64,000 nucleotides of DNA from Pseudopelobacter sp964542535 (lineage in GTDB: Bacteria; Desulfobacterota; Desulfuromonadia; Geobacterales; Pseudopelobacteraceae). The translations under genes were made by a program, and so were the position numbers. The stretch covers positions 12,816 to 76,815 of the forward strand of contig CAZIUE010000017.1 of the NCBI GenBank assembly GCA_964542535.1, given 5' to 3'. Of this stretch, positions 25,554 through 35,797 are shown piece by piece (within the stretch, counting starts at the first letter, position 1; every line of letters begins with the position of its first letter). The notes beneath the pieces were generated by a model that saw only the letters and a program-made list of their open reading frames with translations, was not told the DNA's origin and ran no database searches.

Positions 25554-27724
25554 GGGGCATTCCCCCTGGCGTGCGGTAGCAGGATCGAGAAGCAGGTTCC
25601 GCCTCCCGTTCTGTTCTGACAGGTGATGCGTCCCTTGAGGCGCTCAACCAGCCCCGCCGCGATGGAGAGACCGACTCCCGAATGCCCGGGACGGCGTTGG
25701 GGGTCCAGCGGCTGGAAGAGTCTGTCCGCGATGTCGGGCGGCAGGCCGGGGCCGGTATCGCTCATGCTGATTTCCACGTAGGGGTGACCGTTCTGGTTGA
25801 CATCGGCGTGGGTGGCGATGAAGAAACAGTCACCGGCGCCCATGGCATCGGATGCGTTGTTCCACAGGTTGGTCAGGATCTGTTTGATGCTGTCCCGGTC
25901 GGCGCAGATCGGTTTCATGGCGCTGTCCAGGTTCTTTTCCAGTGCGATGCCCCGCTCGGTGAAGAGGGCATCGCCGTACAACGCCAGCATGCTCTCGATC
26001 AGCCCGTTGACATCAACAGTCTGTGTCTGCCGCAGCTCCTCGGCGGGGCTGGCCATGCGCCGTAGGATGGTGGTTACGCGATCGATTTCCTCGCGCAGTA
26101 TGTCCATCTCTTGCAGCAGCGCGGGCTGGTCGGGGAGCTTGTTCCTGATGATACTCAGATAATTCCTGATGATGGCCAAGGGGTTGCCCGCCTCGTGCAG
26201 CGTTTGGCGGGCCCGCTGCTGGAAGCGTCTGGCAGTTTCCGTTTCGAGCTGCTGCATCCGGGCGCGCGTCCCGCGCCAGCACGCCAAGCTGTCGGCGGTG
26301 ACCTGGCCGAAGCTCATAATCCAGGAGAGTTGTCCGGTGATCCGTTCGGCCTGCGTGGCGTTGACACCGTAAGCCATGACTCCGCACTCTCCCGCGCGAC
26401 TGGCGATGGGGACGTAAAGAAGTCCCTCACTCTCCAGAAGTCGGCTGATCTGGGCATCTGCCAGCGAGACGGGGGCGGGGAGGTCGCGGGAGAAGGTGGA
26501 GATCAGCCTTCTCTCCCGCAGGGCCGCGATTGCCAGACTGTGGCGAGAGTCCGCCGGGATGCTGATCTGTCGCAGTAACTCCGGCTGGCCGTTGACCGGT
26601 GCCCCCGCCAGGGTGGAACCGTCCTCCTGTACGAACAGGAAGGCCAATTTCCCCAGGCCGAAGAGGATGCGGGCCGATTCCCGTACAGCCAGGAGCAGTT
26701 CCGTCTCGCTCTCCATGGCCCCGAACCCCTGCAACAGGGGATGCGTCACGGCCATGTCCCGCACGGCTGACTCCAGCAGCGGCAGGTTCCGGCCACCTGT
26801 ATGCGCCTGGGGGGGCGACACCTCCAGTGGGGTCGTGGGTGCAGGGATCGTCTTGCGGGTGTCCGATGCGTGGATTTCCAGGGAATCGGCGATTCGGGCG
26901 ACCCGTTCCCGGCAGCAGCGATGGATGCTGGTCAGCGTGTCGTTCGTGATGCCCAGCAGTTCCGTGATTGTGGCGTGTTGTTCAGTTTGAGGGGGGGGCT
27001 CGGTTTCAGGCGGGATGGGGGTCGAACCGAGGACGTGAGCGCACCAGACGATCCGGCTCAAGGGATCTGCGGCGGCGATCGCCTCGGGGGGGCTGTGGTG
27101 GAAGAGAATAGCGTCGGCCATGAAGGAAGAGAGCTTCCACTGGTCGATCAGCCATGCCCCCACCATGGCGTGGTCGGTGTTCAGCACGTGCTGCTCGGCC
27201 GCACGCAACTGGTCTTCGTCTTCGCTTACGGCCAGAAGAGCGCCGTAGCGCTTTCCGGCTCCACCCAGCAGCAGCAACTGTCCCACGTCGTGCAGCAGAC
27301 CGGCCAGATAACATTCGTCCACATCGGTATAGCCGGTTTCCTGCGCAAGCGCACGGGAAGATTCGGCCAGCAGCAGGGAGTGTTCCCAGAAACCGGTGAG
27401 GCAGTAGTGCTGGTTGTCGATGGTGGGGGAAAAAAAACGTTGTACCACCAGGCACGCGGCGAGGGTTCGTGACAGGCGCGTGCCGAGGGTGACCAGACAC
27501 TGGGTCAGATTTCTGGACTCCGTGCCGTGGCTCAGTGCCGGGGAGTTGGCCACGGTGAGGAACCGGGCGCTCAGGGAAGGGTCTTGGCCAACCAGAGTGG
27601 CGAGATCGGTGATGGTGGTGCGGTCGTCTTCGGCAAGATGAAGAAATTGCAGCAGAATCTGCGGGATGGACGGCAGATGCAATGATTCGATTGCGTCGAG
27701 AATTGCTGCTGGTATCTGCAACAA
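25550..27724 (-). CDS. HDOD-GAF-like histidine kinase
   Basis: The N-terminal HDOD domain (about 10-205; GQDPSLSARFLTVANSP, LLHDVGQLLLLGGAG) is a signalling fold related to HD phosphohydrolases. A GAF-like sensor region (about 320-475) follows, then a HisKA domain with LHEAGNPLAIIRNYL (His near 514) and an HATPase domain (NNASDAM, DTGPGLPPDI, GVGLSIAAGL). No membrane segment. The TTG at 27724 has GGAGG seven bases upstream, and no ATG fits. The stop overlaps the start of the REC-PAS-GGDEF-EAL gene, which marks a kinase-regulator pair controlling c-di-GMP. Confidence 0.88.
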   Translation of the reverse strand: MLQIPAAILDAIESLHLPSIPQILLQFLHLAEDDRTTITDLATLVGQDPSLSARFLTVANSPALSHGTESRNLTQCLVTLGTRLSRTLAACLVVQRFFSPTIDNQHYCLTGFWEHSLLLAESSRALAQETGYTDVDECYLAGLLHDVGQLLLLGGAGKRYGALLAVSEDEDQLRAAEQHVLNTDHAMVGAWLIDQWKLSSFMADAILFHHSPPEAIAAADPLSRIVWCAHVLGSTPIPPETEPPPQTEQHATITELLGITNDTLTSIHRCCRERVARIADSLEIHASDTRKTIPAPTTPLEVSPPQAHTGGRNLPLLESAVRDMAVTHPLLQGFGAMESETELLLAVRESARILFGLGKLAFLFVQEDGSTLAGAPVNGQPELLRQISIPADSRHSLAIAALRERRLISTFSRDLPAPVSLADAQISRLLESEGLLYVPIASRAGECGVMAYGVNATQAERITGQLSWIMSFGQVTADSLACWRGTRARMQQLETETARRFQQRARQTLHEAGNPLAIIRNYLSIIRNKLPDQPALLQEMDILREEIDRVTTILRRMASPAEELRQTQTVDVNGLIESMLALYGDALFTERGIALEKNLDSAMKPICADRDSIKQILTNLWNNASDAMGAGDCFFIATHADVNQNGHPYVEISMSDTGPGLPPDIADRLFQPLDPQRRPGHSGVGLSIAAGLVERLKGRITCQNRTGGGTCFSILLPHARGNAP

Positions 27725-28395
27725 GCGTATCCCTCCGGCTGCAGCTCCTCTGGCTGTTTGCGTGGCCTAACTGCCAAACATGTCAAATGAATTGTGAAAT
27801 AAGAACATATCGTGCGTCAAAAATAAAGAATATTCCTTTTTATTAAATACTTAAAACGAAAGCATCGTTATTCCCCGGAGTTTTGGACGCGTGGACGGCT
27901 TTCCCGGTTTTGTCTGAGCAAGAAGTCCCGTTGACGAGGCGCGCAAATAATCCCCGCCACTACCGAACTTGGTGTGGTTGGATCTGACGGACTGCGGTGC
28001 TCTCGTTTCAGGTGTTTGAACGTGAAGGCGGACGGCCATGAACGGGGTGGCGGGCTGGCAGTCAGACGGTCGGTGAAAATGTCTGACCACTATCGGTTTG
28101 GCGACCCGCTCCTCCGGTGTCGTGGTCTGGTGGTAAAAGAACCAGAAAATCAGACATATATAGAATTGGTATTACCAGATAACCAGTTGTTGTGGTTGGT
28201 GGCAAAATTCCTTGTTGTGTGTATTGATTTTTGTTGTACAGACATATTATTGTTGTTTCTCGCAAGGAAACGGGATTTTGTTTCTGCTGTTTCTGGCGCG
28301 TATAATGTGGTCATACCATCTTCGGGGCAGAGCTGCTTCCATTCTCTGTTTCGAGTTCGGATCTACAGGCAAACGGCTAAAGGAGGTTGGCACAT
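27725..28395. promoter_or_regulatory. Divergent promoter region of the lactate-oxidation operon
   Basis: A 671-bp gap. A sigma-70-type promoter TTGTTT (28278-28283), 17-bp spacer, TATAAT (28301-28306) faces the plus-strand Lut genes. A palindrome TGGTATTACCA (28167-28177) fits the FadR/LldR-type GntR operator pattern TGGTnnnACCA; related TGGT/ACCA half-sites flank it. No regulator gene is adjacent. The far part of the gap should hold the minus-strand kinase promoter, which I could not place. Confidence 0.55.
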
Positions 28396-28947
28396 ATGTT
28401 TGAACAGTTTAAGGCAAAAGCCGAGGCGGTGGGGGCGGAAGTCTATCGCTTCGCAACGCGGGACGAGGCGCTGGAATTCGTTACTTTGTTTCTGAAGAAC
28501 GAAGGAGTGAGCGATGGGCCCAAGAAGTACGCCCTTTGGGCCGAGGGGCCATTTCTGGATGGGGTGGACAGGGCGGCTCTTCAAGCCGGCACGCCTGGGC
28601 TCAAGTTCGAAGTTACGCGCGAGCTGGCTGCCGACTCCCTGGTCGGTATCAGCGAGGCCGGCTATGCCCTGACCGACACCGGGTCGCTGGTCACCGACCA
28701 GTCGGCCATCGTGCAGCGCCTGGTATCTACCCTGCCTACCATCCATGTCGCACTCATCGGCACGGACAGGATTCTGGACGGCAAGTCGGCGGTCTTTGCC
28801 AGGATCAATCCGTCCAACAGCAGGTATATCGCCTTTATCACCGGGCCGAGCCGTACCGCCGATATCGAGCGGGTGTTGACCATTGGTGTGCATGGCCCCA
28901 AGAGACTGGTGATCGTCTTCGTGGATGATCTGGAAGGAGCGAACTAG
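28396..28947 (+). CDS. LutC-like LUD-domain protein
   Basis: A 183-residue LUD-domain protein, the small subunit type of the LutABC (YkgEFG) L-lactate oxidase. Visible family features are the acidic, Gly-rich mid-section VGISEAGYALTDTGSLV, followed by LPTIHVALIGTDRIL and FITGPSRTADIERVL. The ATG at 28396 has AGGAGG nine bases upstream; a TTG three codons earlier is less likely. It ends directly at the ATG of the fused LutB/A gene (stop then start with no gap), so the two are co-translated. Lactate as substrate is inferred from the family. Confidence 0.88.
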   Translation: MFEQFKAKAEAVGAEVYRFATRDEALEFVTLFLKNEGVSDGPKKYALWAEGPFLDGVDRAALQAGTPGLKFEVTRELAADSLVGISEAGYALTDTGSLVTDQSAIVQRLVSTLPTIHVALIGTDRILDGKSAVFARINPSNSRYIAFITGPSRTADIERVLTIGVHGPKRLVIVFVDDLEGAN

Positions 28948-31083
28948 ATGAAAAAGGAATTCAAGGAGTCGGTCAGTCGGGCCGTCCATAATGCAACCCT
29001 GACCAACGCACTGGGCAAGTTTTCCGAAGCCTACAAGGTCAATCGCGCCAAGTCCTACGAGGGAATCGACTTCGAGGCGCTGCGTCAGACCATTGCCGAC
29101 CGCAAATCCTATGCAGCCTCCCGCGTGGATCAGCTGGCCGCTGCATTCAAGATCAAGGCCGAGTCGCTGGGCGCAAAGGTGTTCCTTGCCGACAGCCCGG
29201 ACAAGGTCAAGGAGTACATCCTGGACGTGGCCCGCAGGAATAACGTCAAAAATGTGGTCAAGTCCAAGTCCATGGCCAGTGAGGAGATCCACCTCAACGA
29301 CTTCCTGATCAAGAACGGCATGTCGGTCAAGGAGACCGACCTGGGTGAATGGATCATCCAGCTTGCCGGCCAGAAGCCGTCCCATATGGTCATGCCGGCT
29401 ATCCACATGACCAAGGAGGAGGTGGCCGAGCTCTTCGGCAAGGAGGTCCACGAACGGCTGACCACCGATATCCCCCGTCTGGTGGAGGTGGCCCGCGGCG
29501 AGCTGCGCTCCAAGTTCCTGGAGGCGGACATGGGGATCACCGGCGGCAACCTGGCGGTGGCCGAGACCGGCAGCATCGTCCTGGTCACCAACGAGGGAAA
29601 TGCCCGCATGGTCACTACCCTCCCCAAGATCCACATCGCCCTGGTAGGGATCGAGAAATTTGTGGAGAAGTTCGAGGACATCGTCCCGATCCTGACGGCC
29701 TTGCCCCGAAGCGCCACGGCCCAGCTCCTGACCAGCTACTGCTCCATCATTACCGGACCGGTGGAGAACACCGACGGCTCCATGAAGGAGCTGCATGTCA
29801 TCCTCATGGACAACCGGCGCACGGAGATGGCCCATGACGTTAAGTTCAAGCAAGCCATGCAGTGTATCCGCTGCGGCTCCTGCCTGAACGTTTGCCCCAT
29901 CTTCCGCCTGGTTGGGGGGCACGTCTTCGGCAGCGTTTACACCGGCGGCATTGGCACCATCCTCACCGCCTGGTTCGAGGCGCTTCAGAACTCCGAGGAC
30001 ATCCAGGGGTTGTGCATCCAGTGCGGCAACTGCAAGGAGGTCTGTCCCGGCAAGCTGGATATCCCGGACATGATCCTGGAGATCAGGCGCCGCCTAGTGG
30101 TGGACAAGGGACAGTCCCTGACCCAGAAGGCAATCTTCAGCGTGGTCAATAACCGCAAGCTGTTCCACAGCATGCTCAGGGCTGCCTCCGTCACCGGCAA
30201 GCCGTTCACCTCCGGCGGCTTCATCCGTCACCTCCCCTTCTTCCTCTCTGAGCTGACCGAGGGGCGCAGCCTGCCGGCCATCGCCGCTGAGCCGTTCCGT
30301 GACCGGTTCAGGAAGATCAAACAGCCCAAGCTGAAGGAGAAAGCGGCCTTCTATGCCGGTTGTCTGATCGACTTCGCCTATCCAGAGATGGGTGAAAAGC
30401 TGGTGAAGATTCTCAACAAGGCCGGCATTGAAGTCATCTTTCCCCAGGAGCAGACCTGCTGCGGCGCACCGGCCCGCTACAACGGCGCCTACGAGGTGGC
30501 CGGCAACAACGCCGTGGATAACATCACCGCCCTGCTGAAGGAGGATGTGAAGTACGTGGTTTCCGCCTGCCCCACCTGCACCGTGGCCCTGGAACACGAG
30601 TTCATCGCCACCCTGGAGAGCCTGGGACGGACCAACGCTCTTCCTCAGGCCAGGAAACTGGCAGAGAAGGCGATTGATTTCTCCACACTGGTGAAGAAGC
30701 TGGTGGACGAGGGACGCCTGAGTTTCAGGCAGGGGCAGAAGCTGGGGAGTTTCACCTACCACGACTCCTGTCACCTGAGGCGTACCCTCAGGGTCTTCGA
30801 ACAGCCGCGGGAGCTGCTGCAGAAGGCGGGTTACCAGTTGACCGAGATGTTCGAGTGCGACATGTGCTGCGGCATGGGGGGCTCCTACTCCATCAAGCTC
30901 CCCGAGATCTCGGCACCGATCCTCCAGCGCAAGCTGACCAACATCAAGAATACCGGCGCCTCCATCGTTGCCATGGACTGCCCTGGTTGTGTGATGCAGA
31001 TCGGCGGAGGGCTGCACCAGGACGGTGCTCCCGTCAAGGTCAAGCACACCCTGGAGCTTCTGGCGGATCAGCTGGAGGGGTAG
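28948..31083 (+). CDS. Fused LutB/LutA-type lactate oxidase iron-sulfur protein
   Basis: A 711-residue fusion. The N-terminal part (1-300) is a LUD domain with GNLAVAETGSIVLVTNEGN and IITGPVENTDGS. Residues about 308-372 hold two 4Fe-4S motifs, CIRCGSCLNVCP and CIQCGNCKEVCP. The C-terminal 260 residues have two CCG (LutA/HdrB-type) domains: CCGAPARYNG with PTC, and CDMCCGMGG with CPGC. In Bacillus these are separate LutB and LutA proteins. It acts with the LutC-like gene in oxidising lactate to pyruvate in the cytosol or at the membrane. Confidence 0.9.
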   Translation: MKKEFKESVSRAVHNATLTNALGKFSEAYKVNRAKSYEGIDFEALRQTIADRKSYAASRVDQLAAAFKIKAESLGAKVFLADSPDKVKEYILDVARRNNVKNVVKSKSMASEEIHLNDFLIKNGMSVKETDLGEWIIQLAGQKPSHMVMPAIHMTKEEVAELFGKEVHERLTTDIPRLVEVARGELRSKFLEADMGITGGNLAVAETGSIVLVTNEGNARMVTTLPKIHIALVGIEKFVEKFEDIVPILTALPRSATAQLLTSYCSIITGPVENTDGSMKELHVILMDNRRTEMAHDVKFKQAMQCIRCGSCLNVCPIFRLVGGHVFGSVYTGGIGTILTAWFEALQNSEDIQGLCIQCGNCKEVCPGKLDIPDMILEIRRRLVVDKGQSLTQKAIFSVVNNRKLFHSMLRAASVTGKPFTSGGFIRHLPFFLSELTEGRSLPAIAAEPFRDRFRKIKQPKLKEKAAFYAGCLIDFAYPEMGEKLVKILNKAGIEVIFPQEQTCCGAPARYNGAYEVAGNNAVDNITALLKEDVKYVVSACPTCTVALEHEFIATLESLGRTNALPQARKLAEKAIDFSTLVKKLVDEGRLSFRQGQKLGSFTYHDSCHLRRTLRVFEQPRELLQKAGYQLTEMFECDMCCGMGGSYSIKLPEISAPILQRKLTNIKNTGASIVAMDCPGCVMQIGGGLHQDGAPVKVKHTLELLADQLEG

Positions 31084-31140
31084 GCCGGTTCGTGGTGCGG
31101 TTGACTGGGATGAGTGCCGCACGTGTTGATTCATGATCTG

Positions 31141-31168
31141 TGGCCCGTTCCCGTCAGGGGGCGGGCCA
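31141..31168 (+). terminator. Hairpin after the Lut operon
   Basis: TGGCCCG (31141-31147) pairs with CGGGCCA (31162-31168), with C/G pairs extending it inward. There is no good U-tract, so termination strength is uncertain. Confidence 0.55.
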
Positions 31169-31340
31169 CAACCGTTTGTTGCGACAGAGTCAAATTGGTC
31201 TTCTGTTACGGGATTTGCATTCGTGCACCTATGGGTTTTGTGCGCAGGGCGACCCGGTTAGTGTTGTGGTAACTTGTTGGGGGATGCGCTGACGGTTATG
31301 CTCCCGTTGTTTTGATTCAGGTGAAAAGGGAAAATTGGTG

Positions 31341-31369
31341 TTGACAGTGCTGGGGCGTTGTGGTACTAA
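31341..31369 (+). promoter_or_regulatory. Sigma-70 promoter of tRNA-Asn
   Basis: TTGACA at 31341-31346, a 17-bp spacer and TACTAA at 31364-31369 place initiation 40 bp before the tRNA. The GC-rich bases just after the -10 fit a stringently controlled stable-RNA promoter. Confidence 0.8.
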
Positions 31370-31418
31370 ATCCTCCTGCTTTTCGGAGCGGACCATTCAT
31401 CCTCGGGATGAACCATAT

Positions 31419-31494
<76 letters not shown>

Positions 31495-31503
31495 AAATTC
31501 AAT

Positions 31504-31564
31504 CCGCTGATTTCAGCGGTTCTTGTTTAACGCAAGACCCCGTGGGGTGATCCCCTCGGGGTCT
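31504..31564 (+). terminator. Two hairpins downstream of tRNA-Asn
   Basis: CCGCTGA-TT-TCAGCGG (31504-31519), followed by TTCTTGTTT, looks like the tRNA terminator. A second hairpin, AGACCCCG...CGGGGTCT (31535-31564) with an inner GGGG/CCCC stem, follows directly. One or both could lie at the host/element junction. Confidence 0.7.
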
Positions 31565-31763
31565 CGTCGTTTCCGGCGTGCCCACGCCGACTTACGCCCG
31601 CCCGCACATTTACCCTGTTTCTCCAGTTCGAAGCCCGCAGTCCGGGGACTGGGTGCAACCCTGGGGGTTGCGGGCGCTCACCGAAAATGTCCTCTCCGAA
31701 TTCTCCCGTTCTCCGTTTTTCGCCCCGCCTTGTTTAACAGCCCCGTTGCATCCTTGCACCCTC

Positions 31764-31796
31764 TTCGACATTTCGAACTCCCCTCCGGTAGGTATC
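31764..31796 (+). promoter_or_regulatory. Bipartite promoter-like element, copy 1
   Basis: TTCGAC at 31764-31769, 13 bases, then CTCCGGTAGGTATC at 31783-31796. The start of the 73-aa gene that opens the integration module is 207 bp downstream. Confidence 0.7.
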
Positions 31797-31832
31797 TGCC
31801 GAAAGCCGGATCAAGAGGTCCGGCGCAAGCGG

Positions 31833-31908
31833 ATTACCAGACAGCGGAAACAGCCGTGAGATCGGAGACCGTTGTGGGTGCCGGCGACATCGCCCTCGGG
31901 CGGTGTCG
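31833..31908 (+). promoter_or_regulatory. Repeated leader segment, copy A
   Basis: The segment beginning ACCAGACA and including CGGAG-2nt-CGTTGTGGGTG aligns at roughly 70% over 55 bases with 38687-38745. It ends in a stable hairpin, CGACATCGCCC/GGGCGGTGTCG (31885-31908). It lies about 95 bp before the 73-aa gene start and looks like a shared untranslated leader or protein-binding region. Confidence 0.45.
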
Positions 31909-32003
31909 AACGGGCTCCAACGGCCTTCTCGATGACCGGCCTATCCAGTCCCGCGGCATCCATGACGGAACCCTTCCTCGGCCTCCCGCAAAAGGAGGAC
32001 CGG

Positions 32004-32225
32004 ATGCCGGCCAACGAACACGTCCCAATCTCTCTCGACGAGGTGATATCGGAGATCGCTACGATCCTTGCCCGGGGTTACATGCGCCATCGAAATGGAC
32101 GCCGAATCGCCCCAGATTCCGGCAGTGGGGCAGAGCATGTGGCGCAAGTTGAAGAATCTGAGGCGTTTACGGAGAAACGCCTTGATATTCCGGGCCACCG
32201 AAGCCTTCATTCATTCACGAGTTAA
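32004..32225 (+). CDS. Small protein of the integration module (73 aa)
   Basis: Not recognised by family. The start is ATG 32004 with AAAGGAGG seven bases upstream. The N-terminal half is helical (ISLDEVISEIATILARGYMRHR) and the rest polar. It sits in front of DUF2924 and the large serine recombinase, in the same direction, and may be a recombination accessory protein. Several overlapping frames in this GC-rich stretch lack ribosome sites, which is why this one is preferred. Confidence 0.6.
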   Translation: MPANEHVPISLDEVISEIATILARGYMRHRNGRRIAPDSGSGAEHVAQVEESEAFTEKRLDIPGHRSLHSFTS

Positions 32226-32291
32226 CGCCCTGAGATTGCGGTGCGGACGGGCCGCCCGGCGGGCGAAGCCCATGAACCAAGGAGGTTTCGG

Positions 32292-32824
32292 ATGGAAGCA
32301 ACAACGTATCAAGAGGTCCAGGGGCTCTCCCGGATGACCGTCGGAGAACTCCGGGACAAGTACCTTGAGGTCTTTGGGGAAGAGACCCGCTCCTACCACA
32401 AGGAGTTTCTTCGCAAGCGAATCGCCTGGCGCATTCAGGCTCTGGCGGAGGGTGACCTTTCGGAGCGGGCCCGGCGCAGAGCCGAGGAACTGGCCAACGA
32501 CGCCGACCTGAGAACGCGGGCTCCGCGTGATCCGGTCGCCTCGGGTTCCTCCGAGGTCAAAGCGAGAACGGCGACCGGTCGCATATCCCCGTCGCGCGAC
32601 CCGAGGCTGCCTCTGCCCGGAACTCTGCTCGCCCGCGAGTTCCAAGGCCGCGACATTGTGGTCAAGGTCCTCGACAACGGCTTCGAGTTCGACGGCCGAC
32701 GCTACAAGTCCCTCTCCGCCATCGCCCAGGAGGTCACCGGGAGCAAGTGGAACGGGTTCCTCTTCTTCGGTATCGCCGATGCCGCGGCCAAGGGCGGGAG
32801 CCGCAAACCCGAGAGGAGGAACGA

Positions 32825-32828
<4 letters not shown>
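32292..32828 (+). CDS. DUF2924 protein
   Basis: A 178-residue DUF2924 protein. The N-terminal helical part (MTVGELRDKYLEVFGEETRS, FLRKRIAWRIQALAEG) and the C-terminal PGTLLAREFQGRDIVVKVL, FEFDGRRYKSLSAIAQEVTGSKWNGFLFF are the family signature. Genes of this family typically lie directly before a serine recombinase in phages and integrative elements, as here; the stop overlaps the recombinase start as ATGA. Function is unproven; the C-terminal part resembles a small nucleic-acid-binding fold. GGAGG precedes ATG 32292. Confidence 0.85.
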
Positions 32829-34437
<1,609 letters not shown>

Positions 34438-34441
<4 letters not shown>

Positions 34442-34869
34442 GGAATACCGCATCCGACGGAACCGGTCTGAGCCGGTTGGAGATATCCTTCAGTTTCAAA
34501 CCAAAACACGGCCGGAAGAACGGCAACGATCTCCGGGACGAGGATCGTTGCATCGAGCCGGGGAATATACCCCGCGTATCGAAGCTGATGGCCTTGGCGA
34601 TCCGCTACGACAGGCTGGTGAGCCGCGGCGAAGTGCGGGACTATGCCGATTTGGCCAGGCTCGGCTATGTGACGCGCGCACGCATCACCCAGATTATGAA
34701 CCTGCTCAACCTGGCCCCGGACATCCAAGAGGAGATTCTCTTCCTGCCCCGGACGGTCAAGGGGCGTGACCGGCTTCGGGAGAAAGAGGTCCGTCCCATT
34801 GCCGCAGTTCCCCACTGGTCGCGTCAACGAAAGATGTGGGCGAAGCTGACCGCCGAGCGGATGAGCTGA
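34438..34869 (+). CDS. ParB/Spo0J-type HTH protein behind the recombinase
   Basis: A 143-residue protein. The central part has a ParB-like helix-turn-helix pattern: LARLGYVTRARITQIMNLLN followed by LAPDIQEEILFLP. The C-terminus is basic. The ATG overlaps the recombinase stop (ATGA), so they are co-translated. A directionality factor or accessory DNA-binding protein for the recombinase is the natural guess, not shown by sequence. A plasmid-type ParB is unlikely at this length and without ParA beside it. Confidence 0.65.
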
Positions 34870-34982
34870 CGCCCCCGCTCAGGGCAACCGGCCGCCTCTC
34901 TATCCACCCGTCCGATCACCGATCTCTCTTTTCATCCCCGCCGGCAATCCCCAAACCTCCTGATTCATGTACATTTTTCTAT

Positions 34983-35010
34983 TGACCTGATGCCTATCAG
35001 GTCGTATAAT
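34983..35010 (+). promoter_or_regulatory. Promoter with palindromic operator for the LexA-like repressor
   Basis: TTGACC (34983-34988), 16-bp spacer and TATAAT (35005-35010) form a strong sigma-70 promoter. The spacer is almost filled by the perfect palindrome ACCTGAT-GCCT-ATCAGGT (34985-35002), and a half-site ATCAG recurs just after the -10. A repressor bound here would block RNA polymerase, fitting autoregulation of the gene that starts at 35102. Confidence 0.85.
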
Positions 35011-35101
35011 ATCAGCCTGTAATGTGGCCGTAGTTTGCCCTGACCGGGCCCTGCGGCCATTGGCGTTCATAAATAAGCCATTTGGATGGTTGAGGATACA
35101 C

Positions 35102-35776
35102 ATGAGTCAAAGACCGCGAGGCAGACGCCCCGTTCAGGAAATAACCGAGCCGCAGCGCCGTACATTGAAGGAGATCCGCCTCTTCACGAACCGGCGGGGG
35201 TTCCCCCCGACCATGAAGGAACTCGCGGACATCCTCGGAATATCGCACGCCAGCGCCCACGGCCAGGTGAGCCAGCTTGTCCGCAAGGGCTATCTGAAGC
35301 GCGAACCCCGGAAGGCTCGTGGAATTGCGATTGTCCGCGAACCCGAGGACGACATCCCCGATCTTGTGGCCGTCCCCATCGTCGGCCGGGTGGCTGCCGG
35401 CCAGCCCATCTTGGCCGAGGAGAACATTGTCGGAGAGGTGCTGGTCGAAGGCGGGATCGCCCGGGCAGGCCGGTGCTTCGCCCTGGAAGTGACCGGAGAC
35501 AGCATGGTGGACGCCGGAATCCGGGAGCGCGACCTGGTGGTGGTGCGACAACAGCCCGTGGCGGAGAACGGTGACATCGTAGTCGCGTTGTTGGAGGACG
35601 AGGCCACGGTGAAGCGGCTTTATATCCGCGGTGAGAAAATTGAATTGAGACCGGAAAACCGGAAGCATCGACCGATCCCCGTGGGGCCCGACGACGGGTT
35701 GCGCATCATCGGCAAGGTCGTCGCCGTCAGGCGGCCCGGCTCGGAAACGCAAACGCCGGGAACGGCCTGGCTATAA
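35102..35776 (+). CDS. LexA/CI-type S24 repressor of the phage element
   Basis: A 224-residue protein. The N-terminal winged helix resembles LexA (RRTLKEIRLFTNRRGFPPTM, ELADILGISHASAHGQVSQL). The S24 peptidase domain keeps the cleavage Ala-Gly (GRVAAGQPIL, near residue 98), the nucleophile Ser in GDSMVDAGI and the Lys in ATVKRLY. It should self-cleave with RecA after DNA damage and so control lysogeny or an SOS subset. The ATG at 35102 has GAGG upstream. Two unknown genes follow in the same direction and may share its control. Confidence 0.9.
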   Translation: MSQRPRGRRPVQEITEPQRRTLKEIRLFTNRRGFPPTMKELADILGISHASAHGQVSQLVRKGYLKREPRKARGIAIVREPEDDIPDLVAVPIVGRVAAGQPILAEENIVGEVLVEGGIARAGRCFALEVTGDSMVDAGIRERDLVVVRQQPVAENGDIVVALLEDEATVKRLYIRGEKIELRPENRKHRPIPVGPDDGLRIIGKVVAVRRPGSETQTPGTAWL

Positions 35777-35797
35777 AGCACAAGGAGGAACGAACGA

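Larger units (their letters stand above)
31565..32003. other. Non-coding left end of the phage-derived element
   Basis: No credible gene was seen in this 439-bp stretch. It contains a compact fold at 31633-31675 (AGTCC/GGACT and GCAACCC/GGGTTGC hairpins inside a GCCC/GGGC stem), the first bipartite promoter-like element (31764-31796) and a leader-like segment with a strong hairpin at 31885-31908. The host/element boundary lies between 31494 and 31764; no attachment core can be fixed without the right junction. Confidence 0.5.

Noticed and set aside
28363..29922. 519-residue minus-strand frame opposite the Lut genes
   Set aside because: Shadow of the plus-strand LutC and LutB coding sequence; no family features and composition typical of antisense frames.
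31523..32152. 209-residue plus-strand frame after tRNA-Asn
   Set aside because: No ribosome site, no recognisable domain, and it runs through several stable hairpins and the first promoter-like element.
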